Positions 1 to 6,733 of a DNA stretch of 23,553 nt are shown here, piece by piece. Position numbers and translations under genes: made by a program. The first letter of the stretch is position 1; each line of letters opens with the position of its first letter. The notes below the pieces were generated by a model. That model ran no database searches and was not told where the DNA came from. It saw only the letters and a program-made list of their open reading frames with translations. The stretch spans positions 1 to 23,553 of the forward strand of contig WRFF01000005.1 in NCBI GenBank assembly GCA_009778945.1. Direction: 5' to 3'. This DNA comes from Clostridiales bacterium (GTDB lineage: Bacteria > Bacillota > Clostridia > Peptostreptococcales > Anaerovoracaceae).

Positions 1-270
1 CGACGCGCCCGAATCGGCCTTGCGGATATCGAGCGCGATCTGGTCAAAGCGGGAGATCAGGTCTTTGGCGGATCTGTACAGGATCTCTCCCGAAGGCGTG
101 AGGCTGACGGACCGGGTCGTGCGCAGGAACAATTTCGTGTTAAGTTCCGCCTCCAATTCGGCGATATGATGGCTCAGCGCCGACTGCGTGATATACAACT
201 GCTCAGACGCTTTCGTGAAATTTCGATGCTCGGCCACGGCTAAAAAAAATTTAAGCGACTTTGTGTCCAT
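1..270 (-). CDS. LysR-type transcriptional regulator, N-terminal part (truncated by window edge)
   Basis: Reading the minus strand from an ATG at 270 gives 90 residues with no stop before the window edge. They form a typical LysR DNA-binding domain: opening MDTKSLKFFLAVAEHRNFTK, then the helix-turn-helix stretch ASEQLYITQSALSHHIAELE, then the wing with LFLRTTRSVSLTPSGEILY. The effector-binding domain lies outside the window. The gene is divergent from the MFS transporter gene, with about 140 bp between the two starts. LysR regulators commonly control the divergent neighbour, so it is the likely regulator of the transporter/molybdenum-hydroxylase cluster; that link is inference. No strong Shine-Dalgarno sequence precedes the ATG (only an AAAGACG-like stretch further up), but the family start matches well. 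Confidence 0.93.
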   Translation of the reverse strand, partial: MDTKSLKFFLAVAEHRNFTKASEQLYITQSALSHHIAELEAELNTKLFLRTTRSVSLTPSGEILYRSAKDLISRFDQIALDIRKADSGAS

Positions 271-411
271 GCCATAAGAATAACGTCTTTCAGTGATTTT
301 TTCAATCAAGTTATTTATAGAACAGATGTATTTTTCAATAAACTTCATGTGAAAATAAGAGTATCAAAAACCTGTGCGTTGCTCGCTGTTTATCGGCGGA
401 AAGGAGAGGTA
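271..411. promoter_or_regulatory. Divergent intergenic region between LysR regulator and MFS gene
   Basis: This AT-rich 141-bp gap must hold the promoters for both directions. An imperfect palindrome, TTCATGTGAA (344-353, 8 of 10 symmetric), is a possible LysR-type contact. The ribosome binding site of the MFS gene, AAGGAGAGG, is at 401-409. I could not pick a convincing -35/-10 pair in either direction, so this is a location call, not a mapped promoter. Confidence 0.4.
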
Positions 412-1713
412 ATGGATACTACACTTAGGGTATACCCGAAGTCGCGATGGTTCGTTCTGGCAACGATTTTCATCGGCTATATGGCGCTGGGTATGGCGAT
501 CGTCGCGTATTCGCCGATCGTGGGCGTTATTTCCGGAGAGTTCAAGATCACGCCGGGCGAGGTAAGCCTGCTGGCAATCGGTTCTTTTTCTATTGCCAGC
601 GCCGCCGCCAGCGCTGTTTCCGGATTTCTTTTTGACAAAATAGGCTGGGTTATTCCTTTCGCGGCCGCAACTGTAATCATGGCGCTCGGGATATTTTTGA
701 CCCCGTATGTCACCTACTCCCTGACCGGTATCCTCGTAACGCGCATTCTGATCGGTATCGCAAGCGGCCCGATCACATCCTGTATCGCGAATATCGCCGC
801 GGAGTGGTTTCCCGCGAAAGAACGCGGCACGTTCAACGGCGTCGTATCCATGGGGATCACGCTCGGCATGATGCTGACATTTAATATCGTTGGCGCCGGA
901 TTGGCCATGTACAAAGGCAACTGGCGTATGGCGGAATCCGGCCTGTTCTTCGGGCCTATTGCGGCGATCATCATCATGATCATTATGATATTTGTTATAA
1001 AGAAGACAAAGTCCGCCTTGCCGCCGATGGATACATACGGTGCGGATGAAGAGGTCGTAAAACATGATTATGCGTATGTCCTCAAACAGCCGGTCTACTA
1101 TCTCATTCTGATCGGGATGGTCTGCTACGGCTGGGTGATGAACTCGTGGAACGATCTGATTCCGGGCTATCTGTCGATCCCCGCGCCGACCGGCATCGGG
1201 TTCGACTCGCAGACGGTAGGTACGCTGATGACCTATACGCAGATCGGCAGCCTCCTCGGCGGGTTCTGCGCAGGTTTCTTTATCGACAGGGTTCTCAAAG
1301 GCCGGGTCAGGCCGGTTTTGATTTTCGCGTATATCGTTATGGGCGTCTCGGTTTTGGCCGTCAAATTCCCGTTCGTATACCATGACACGCCGGCCCTCTT
1401 CCATGTATGCCTGTTCCTTGTAGGGTTCTGCATGATGACCATCATTCCGTCGCTCAGCAATTTCGTCGCGAGGACGTTCCCGGGCGCGATCGTTGGAAAA
1501 GTGTTCGCGACGACGTTCGGCGTCGCGCTCCTGATCGCCGCGGTTGGCGTGAATTTCGGAAGTACCATGCTGCTTGTAACGGGTACCTATCAGCTTCCGA
1601 TTCTGATCATCGGTATCGTCGCGCTGGTTGGCATCATCCCCGCGCTCACGCTTTACAAGCCGAAGCGGTTCCTGCCGGAAGGCGCTACGAAAAAAGACAT
1701 GCGCAGTATGTAA
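412..1713 (+). CDS. Major facilitator superfamily transporter
   Basis: A 433-residue polytopic membrane protein with about 12 hydrophobic segments, in two halves separated by a charged cytoplasmic loop near residues 200-225 (KKTKSALPPMDTYGADEE). The loop after the second membrane segment has the MFS-like FLFDKIGW, and the second half repeats it as GFFIDRVLKGRVRP, the usual duplicated signature between helices 2-3 and 8-9. The reading frame is open from a GTG at 349, but the ATG at 412 is preceded by AAGGAGAGG at 7-bp-type spacing and begins a normal MFS N-terminus, so I use 412. It is the first gene after the LysR regulator and most likely imports (or exports) the substrate of the downstream URO-D/molybdenum hydroxylase genes. 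The substrate cannot be read from sequence. Confidence 0.9.
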   Translation: MDTTLRVYPKSRWFVLATIFIGYMALGMAIVAYSPIVGVISGEFKITPGEVSLLAIGSFSIASAAASAVSGFLFDKIGWVIPFAAATVIMALGIFLTPYVTYSLTGILVTRILIGIASGPITSCIANIAAEWFPAKERGTFNGVVSMGITLGMMLTFNIVGAGLAMYKGNWRMAESGLFFGPIAAIIIMIIMIFVIKKTKSALPPMDTYGADEEVVKHDYAYVLKQPVYYLILIGMVCYGWVMNSWNDLIPGYLSIPAPTGIGFDSQTVGTLMTYTQIGSLLGGFCAGFFIDRVLKGRVRPVLIFAYIVMGVSVLAVKFPFVYHDTPALFHVCLFLVGFCMMTIIPSLSNFVARTFPGAIVGKVFATTFGVALLIAAVGVNFGSTMLLVTGTYQLPILIIGIVALVGIIPALTLYKPKRFLPEGATKKDMRSM

Positions 1714-1781
1714 TCGAATATGGCTTCAAAATTGTATGATTTTATTTTGTTAATTGTATTTGATAATATTTGATTGAATAA

Positions 1782-1836
1782 GGAAACGCTGATTAAAAAA
1801 TGGCGGGTAGACGCCGGAGATTTAGTCAGCGTTTCC
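1782..1836. repeat. 55-bp imperfect palindrome (stem-loop) between MFS and URO-D genes
   Basis: GGAAACGCTGA (1782-1792) is exactly inverted as TCAGCGTTTCC (1826-1836). Pairing extends through 1797/1821 with one G-T pair, giving a 16-bp stem. A smaller GGCG/CGCC hairpin (1802-1805/1812-1815) sits in the loop. No T-run follows, so it is not a standard intrinsic terminator. It could be an mRNA-processing or stability element between two cistrons, or the remains of a small mobile element with inverted ends. Confidence 0.7.
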
Positions 1837-1867
1837 AACAGGGGAAACTGCTCGAAAAGGAGAGGCA

Positions 1868-2875
1868 ATGAACGAACGTGAAAATATGCAGCTTGTGTGG
1901 GAACACAAAACGCCGGAATGGGTACCCATGCTCGGCACCGAAAGCCAGTTGATCCCCTTGCCGGAAATCAATGACCGCTCTTTGTTCGAAGACGGCACGG
2001 ACTGGTTCGGCGTTAAATGGGAGCTCGATCCCAATCAGCCGCTGCTCATGACACATGTCGTGACCGGCCATCCTGTGTTCACGGATATTTCCAGGTGGCG
2101 GGAGTATCTGCATTTCCCCGCCGCATCGGAACTTCCGTGGGACGCGATGAAGGCGCGCACGGACATGATCTGGCATGACCGGGACGAGCGGATGGGTTAT
2201 GTCGTCTGCGCGATCGGCGCTTTCGAACGGGTCAACGCGGTCATGGGTTTCGAGGACGGGCTGATGGCGCTGTACGACGACATCGGCGCCTACAAGGATC
2301 TCGTAAACGCGTACGCGGACTACCGCATTGACCAGTTCGGATACTATAAAAAATATCTCGCGCCCGATTTTCTCATGATGCATGACGACTGGGGCAACCA
2401 GAAGAATATGTTCCTTTCGCCGGAGCTGTGGCGCGAAATATTCAAGGAGCCGGAGCGGCGGATGGCCGCGGCCGCGCACGATCTGGGCATATACTATATG
2501 CATCATTCCTGCGGGTATATCGAACCCATTATCCCCGATCTGGTTGAGGTCGGCATTGATAGCTGGCATTCGGTCAGCCCCGTCAACAATCTCGCGAAGA
2601 TCAAAGCGGAGTTCGGCGACCGGCTTATCTTTGCGGGCGGCGTCGATCCTCAGGTGACGGATCTGCCCGGCGTGCCGGAGGAAGAGATCCGCGCGGAGGT
2701 CCGCCGCGCGATCGATGTGCTCGGGAAGGGCGGCGGCTATCTCTGCGGTTCGGCCGTTATGCAGTCTACCGTGGCGGGCGTCGACGCGATCATCGAGGAC
2801 GAAGGCAGAAAATACGGGCGGTATCCGACAAGTGCTGAAGATTTGATCAGCGCTTCCCAAAGGAGCGAGTCATGA
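1868..2875 (+). CDS. URO-D family protein, probable corrinoid-type zinc methyltransferase
   Basis: A 335-residue protein of the uroporphyrinogen decarboxylase superfamily. It is more like the MtaA/MtbA/CmuA methyltransferase branch than heme-pathway HemE. Visible support is the zinc-ligand pattern H213-S-C215 (in MHHSCGYIEP) followed by C293 (in GGGYLCGSAV), matching the His-X-Cys...Cys set of methylcobamide:thiol methyltransferases, and the GIDSWHSV and IFAGGVDPQ strands typical of the barrel. These enzymes move a methyl group between a corrinoid or thiol and an acceptor. No corrinoid protein or reductive activase is encoded here, so the partner would be elsewhere. The start is set by AAAAGGAGAGG just upstream of the ATG. 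Its stop overlaps the next start as ATGA, so it is translationally coupled to the hydroxylase genes. Substrate unknown. Confidence 0.85.
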   Translation: MNERENMQLVWEHKTPEWVPMLGTESQLIPLPEINDRSLFEDGTDWFGVKWELDPNQPLLMTHVVTGHPVFTDISRWREYLHFPAASELPWDAMKARTDMIWHDRDERMGYVVCAIGAFERVNAVMGFEDGLMALYDDIGAYKDLVNAYADYRIDQFGYYKKYLAPDFLMMHDDWGNQKNMFLSPELWREIFKEPERRMAAAAHDLGIYYMHHSCGYIEPIIPDLVEVGIDSWHSVSPVNNLAKIKAEFGDRLIFAGGVDPQVTDLPGVPEEEIRAEVRRAIDVLGKGGGYLCGSAVMQSTVAGVDAIIEDEGRKYGRYPTSAEDLISASQRSES

Positions 2876-3759
2876 GCACGATTCAACTGAAAAAATTCGA
2901 ATATTATGAGCCGGACACCGTTTCGGAAGCGGCGGAATTGTTGAAAGAGTACGGCGGGAGCGCGCAGATCCAGGCCGGCGGCATCGATCTGATCCCGCGG
3001 CTGAGAAGCGGCTCGATAAAAGCCGACGCGCTTGTCAATATTTCAAACATACCCGGGCTTGAGGAAATCCGGTATACGGAAGGCGAAGGCTACCGTTTTG
3101 GCGCGATGACGAGGCTGCGCACTCTCGACTTTTGCCCGGTGCTGAAAGCCAAATATCCCGCCGTCCAGGCGGCGATCCATCAGATCACTTCCGTGCAGTC
3201 CAAATATATGGGCACCGCGGTCGGCAACCTCTGTCTGGCGACGCCCGCTTCCGATGTCGCGCCGGCTCTCATGGCGTACGACGCGGAGCTGACCATCGCC
3301 GGTACGGGCGGGGAACGGAAGCAGAAGCTCTGCGATTTTTATTTAGATTATCGGAAGACCAGCCTCGCGCAAGACGAGTTTGTGACGGGCGTTTTCATCC
3401 CGGAGCCCGCGGCGAACGCCGGTGACGCCTTTTTCAACCGGGTACGTACGCACGCCGATATCGCCAAGATCACCGTTGCGGCGGTGGTCACGGAGAAAGA
3501 CGGCGTCTGCACGGACGCAAAGATTGCGGTCGGCGCCGCCGCCCCGACAGTCATCCGGATTGCGAAAGCCGAGGACCTGCTAAAGGGTCAAAAGATCGGC
3601 GACGATTTGTTTATGGCGGCTGCAGAAGAGGCGGAAAGAGCGGTGGCGCCCATATCGGATTTCCGTTCGACGGCGGAATACCGGCGGGAGATGACGAGGA
3701 TGCTGACGTACAGGGCGCTTCAGGAAGCGTTTGAAAGAGCGGAAAGGAGCGAGAGATGA
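2872..3759 (+). CDS. Molybdenum hydroxylase FAD-binding (medium) subunit
   Basis: 295 residues of the CoxM/XdhB-like FAD-binding family. The N-terminal flavin loop reads QAGGIDLIPRL (residues ~35-45; usual pattern AGGTDLxP), and the second flavin motif reads TAVGNLCLATPASDVAP (~115-131; usual T(I/V)GGNLxxAxPAxDxxP). The C-terminal CO-dehydrogenase flavoprotein domain ends with PISDFRSTAEYRREM, also standard. It passes electrons from the 2Fe-2S subunit to FAD and then to an unknown acceptor. The ATG overlaps the URO-D stop by 4 bases and the gene's own stop overlaps the next ATG by 4 bases (ATGA), so the subunits are coupled. Order medium-small-large is the same as in coxMSL-type operons. One difference from consensus: Ile replaces Thr in the first flavin loop. 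Confidence 0.94.
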   Translation: MSTIQLKKFEYYEPDTVSEAAELLKEYGGSAQIQAGGIDLIPRLRSGSIKADALVNISNIPGLEEIRYTEGEGYRFGAMTRLRTLDFCPVLKAKYPAVQAAIHQITSVQSKYMGTAVGNLCLATPASDVAPALMAYDAELTIAGTGGERKQKLCDFYLDYRKTSLAQDEFVTGVFIPEPAANAGDAFFNRVRTHADIAKITVAAVVTEKDGVCTDAKIAVGAAAPTVIRIAKAEDLLKGQKIGDDLFMAAAEEAERAVAPISDFRSTAEYRREMTRMLTYRALQEAFERAERSER

Positions 3760-4256
3760 CAAAATTTGAAAAAAGCAGCCTGCTCCTTATGTTGAAGGTA
3801 AACGGCGAGGAGATGCAGGCATTGCTTGAAGGGCCGCATGTGACGCTTGCGGATGTGCTGCGGAACAAACTCGGGCTGACCGGCACAAAGGAAGCGTGCC
3901 GCTGCGGCGAATGCGGCTCTTGTACCGTTTTGGTCGACGGGACCCCGATGCTTTCGTGCTCGGTGCTCGCGGTGGCGGTCCGCGGCAAAGAGATCACGAC
4001 TATCGAAGGGCTCGCCAAAGGCGGCGAACTGCATCCGATCCAGCAGGCGTTCATCGACAGCGGCGCGATCCAGTGCGGGTTCTGTTCGCCCGGCATGATC
4101 CTGATGGCCAAAGCGCTTTTGGAGGAAAACCCGGATCCCACGGAACTTGAGATCAAGGAGCATATCGGCGGCAATCTGTGCCGCTGCACCGGTTATATAA
4201 AAATCATCGAAGCCATCCAGTTGGCAGCGAAGCGAATGGGAAAGGGGGCAGCGTGA
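3756..4256 (+). CDS. Molybdenum hydroxylase 2Fe-2S (small) subunit
   Basis: 166 residues, the usual length for CoxS-like subunits. The N-terminal plant-ferredoxin-type cluster uses C48, C53, C56 (in EACRCGECGSCTVLVDG) and C68. The C-terminal helical domain binds the second cluster with C107 and C110 (IQCGFCSPGM) and C142 and C144 (GGNLCRCTGY). All eight ligands are present, with an extra C50 inside the first motif. It relays electrons from the molybdenum centre to the flavin subunit. A GGAAAGGAGCG ribosome binding site lies inside the end of the upstream gene. The stop TGA shares one base with the next ATG (TGATG). The first ~10 residues precede the ferredoxin fold and have no visible export (twin-arginine) signal, so the enzyme is probably cytoplasmic. 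Confidence 0.95.
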   Translation: MTKFEKSSLLLMLKVNGEEMQALLEGPHVTLADVLRNKLGLTGTKEACRCGECGSCTVLVDGTPMLSCSVLAVAVRGKEITTIEGLAKGGELHPIQQAFIDSGAIQCGFCSPGMILMAKALLEENPDPTELEIKEHIGGNLCRCTGYIKIIEAIQLAAKRMGKGAA

Positions 4257-6646
4257 TGTCCGCCACATATTCCTGGAAATCGGAGGACGCCCGGAAAGAG
4301 GAAGAAGCATACCGTTATGTCGGCAAAAGCGTCCCCTATAAAGACGCCCGGTCGAAGGCGACCGGCGCGGCGAAATACAGCGTCGATATCCAGCGCCCGG
4401 GCGCTTACCTCGGAAAGGTGTTGGAGTGCCCGCATACCCATGCGAGGGTCAGGAGCATCGACGTTTCGGAAGCGAGGAAGCTGCCCGGCGTGGCCGCGGT
4501 GATCACCGCGGACGACGTCCCGGACGTCAAGTACAATCCCGCCGGCCTTGAGTACGCCGCGCGCAACGCCAAAGCCGCCGCCGAGGACAGCGTGAACGAC
4601 ATGACGGCTGTGCCGCGCAAGAGCCACTACAAGGGCGAAGCGGTAGCGTTGGTGGCCGCGAGAGACGAGGAGACGGCGCTGAAAGCGCTGGAACTGATTA
4701 AAGTCGATTATGAGGTGCTGCCTTTTACGCTCGATACGGCCAGCGCGATGCGGGAGGGAGCGCCGCTGGTCCACGAGGAAGCGGGCAGCAACCTCTCCAT
4801 GATTTTCGACTCGTTTCCCGGGAACAGAGGCGACGCGGACGCCGCGTTTGCGCAGGCGGATTTCACCGTGGAAGGCGACTTGCTTTCTTCCCGGCAGCAT
4901 ACGATGGCGCTCGAGCCTCTGAGCTGCACGGCGGAATTCGATTCCGAAGGGAATCTCACCGTATGGGTGGCGCATCAGCGTCCTTTCATTTTGCGCCGGA
5001 TGGTGGCGGGGCTCGCAGGACTGCCGGAAGCAAAGGTCAACGTGGTTTGCGAACACGCCGGAGGTTTTTTCGGCGAGGCCAATTATGTGATCGTTCCGTT
5101 TGCCGTATTCCTTGCGAAAGAAGCGAACAAGCCCGTCCGCATCGAGTTCAGCCGCGAGGAGCTGACCCGCCATGTCCCCTGCCGCGAGATCTATCAGATG
5201 CATGGGAAACTCGGCTTCACGGCGGAAGGGCGGCTGATTGCCGCGACCGAAGACATGGTCGTGGACAGCGGGGCGTATTTCAACCGAAGCTGCAATACGC
5301 TGACGCCCGCAATGGGCTCTTTCTCCGGGCAGTACGCCCTGCCTGTTTTTCGCGGCGTGGGAAAGATCGTATATACGAATACGCCGGGGACCAGCGGCAT
5401 CCGGGGATACGGCCCGCCGGCCGGCATGGCGCTTTTGTCCCATCTGATGGATCTGGGCGCGGAAAAGCTCGGGATGGACCGAGTGGAATTCCGCATACAG
5501 AATTACAGATTCAACTCGGCAAACGCGTCTCTCGAAAAGAAAGGCCCGGACGAACACGAGGGGTCGACGCCCGCGACGATGGGCCTCGGTCTGGAGACGC
5601 AGGAATCCGTTATGCGGGTCGCCGCGAAGCAGTTCGGCTGGGCGGAGAAGAGCCGCCGTCCCAGGGCCGACGGGAAATGGCGGTATGGTATCGGCGTCTG
5701 CGATTACACGGACGTCAGCGGCCCGCAGCCGCACGAGATGAACGACCGCCAGTGCGTCATGACGCTGGAGGAAGACGGCTCGGTCACCGTCAGCGTGAAT
5801 TACGCGGACGGCGGGCAAAACCTGCTGGGCGCGGGCGCGCAAATCGCCGCGGAAGCTTCCGGGCTTCATTATGAGGATTTCCGTTTCCTCCACGCGCAGA
5901 CGACCGGCACGCTTTACGACATCGGGCTCGGTGGCAATTCCGGCAATTTCGGCATGGGCAATTTGCTCGCGGTCGCCGGAAAGATGCTGAAGGAGGAAAT
6001 TCTGAAAAAGGCCGCCTCGTTCATGGACGCGGAATCGGATGGCCTGGATATTAAAGACGGGGTTATTTTTTCAAAGGCCGATCCCCAAAACACCATGCCG
6101 GTCAAAAAACTTGCGTATGATTCCATAGTCGTCCAGCAGGGCGCGAGCGAGCATATCTCCGTTACCGCCCGTTACAGCGCGTTCTACAGCCCGATGGCGG
6201 TCGGCGTAGTCATGGCCGACGTCCGGATCGACACCGAGACCGGCGATATCTTCGTCGATAAACTGCAGATTTGCCATGATTGCGGGATCGCGATCAACCC
6301 GATGGGCGTCGCGGGCCAGTTGCAGGGCGGCGGCGTTATGGGGTACGGCTACGCGCTGTTTGAGGATCTGTCGCTCGGCGAAGACGGAAGCGTCCGCGGC
6401 GGCAACTACAATACCTACAAGCTGGCGTCCGCTTTGGATATTCCCGATTTTGACGTAATTGTCTACGAAAACCCCTGTCCCTACGGGCCGTACGGCGCGA
6501 AGGGCGTCGGCCAGTCCGGCACGGTCGGTATCAGCGGCGCGATAGCGGGCGCCATCTATGACGCGACAGGCGTTTGGATGGAGACCATGCCGTTCACGCC
6601 GGAAAAGCTGCTCGCGGCGATGAGGACGCGGACGATGAAAGAATAG
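4256..6646 (+). CDS. Molybdenum hydroxylase molybdopterin-binding (large) subunit
   Basis: 796 residues of the xanthine dehydrogenase/aldehyde oxidase large-subunit family. The N-terminal domain opens with YVGKSVPYKDARSKATGAAKY (~21-41). Cofactor-binding landmarks follow: VWVAHQRPF with Q241, GGFFGEAN (269-276), RGYGPP (383-388) and GGQNLLGAG (519-527). Near the C-terminus PYGPYGAKGVGQSG (~741-755) carries Gln753 where related enzymes have the catalytic Glu of GxGE. The frame is open further upstream, but the ATG at 4256 fits the family start, follows AAAGGGGG, and overlaps the small-subunit stop. The substrate is unknown: a hydroxylase of N-heterocycles, aldehydes or another (hetero)aromatic compound is possible. 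No XdhC/CoxF-type maturation gene is in the window. Confidence 0.94.
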   Translation: MSATYSWKSEDARKEEEAYRYVGKSVPYKDARSKATGAAKYSVDIQRPGAYLGKVLECPHTHARVRSIDVSEARKLPGVAAVITADDVPDVKYNPAGLEYAARNAKAAAEDSVNDMTAVPRKSHYKGEAVALVAARDEETALKALELIKVDYEVLPFTLDTASAMREGAPLVHEEAGSNLSMIFDSFPGNRGDADAAFAQADFTVEGDLLSSRQHTMALEPLSCTAEFDSEGNLTVWVAHQRPFILRRMVAGLAGLPEAKVNVVCEHAGGFFGEANYVIVPFAVFLAKEANKPVRIEFSREELTRHVPCREIYQMHGKLGFTAEGRLIAATEDMVVDSGAYFNRSCNTLTPAMGSFSGQYALPVFRGVGKIVYTNTPGTSGIRGYGPPAGMALLSHLMDLGAEKLGMDRVEFRIQNYRFNSANASLEKKGPDEHEGSTPATMGLGLETQESVMRVAAKQFGWAEKSRRPRADGKWRYGIGVCDYTDVSGPQPHEMNDRQCVMTLEEDGSVTVSVNYADGGQNLLGAGAQIAAEASGLHYEDFRFLHAQTTGTLYDIGLGGNSGNFGMGNLLAVAGKMLKEEILKKAASFMDAESDGLDIKDGVIFSKADPQNTMPVKKLAYDSIVVQQGASEHISVTARYSAFYSPMAVGVVMADVRIDTETGDIFVDKLQICHDCGIAINPMGVAGQLQGGGVMGYGYALFEDLSLGEDGSVRGGNYNTYKLASALDIPDFDVIVYENPCPYGPYGAKGVGQSGTVGISGAIAGAIYDATGVWMETMPFTPEKLLAAMRTRTMKE

Positions 6647-6733
6647 GTATTTCTTCACTTTACGCCTGTCTGCCCAAACGTTCTTCGCAAAACCGACGCA
6701 GTTCGGGGATGAGAATTCGTTTAAAGGGGAATC

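Noticed and set aside
1714..1781. Terminator after the MFS gene
   Set aside because: AT-rich but without a GC stem plus T-run; the strong hairpin further on (1782-1836) has no T-tract.
1826..2860. 344-codon minus-strand open frame over the URO-D gene
   Set aside because: Shadow of the coupled plus-strand gene; no family resemblance and no start signal.
4193..5893. 566-codon open frame on the minus strand across the molybdenum subunit gene
   Set aside because: Antisense shadow of a GC-rich gene: Arg/His-rich product without recognisable domains, no ribosome binding site, while the plus-strand frame has clear cofactor motifs.
6660..6725. Short minus-strand peptide frame (ILIPELRRFCEERLGRQA) in the Mo subunit/ahcY gap
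   Set aside because: It looks protein-like but is too short, has no start or ribosome binding site in the gap, and is flanked by plus-strand genes; insufficient to call a gene remnant.
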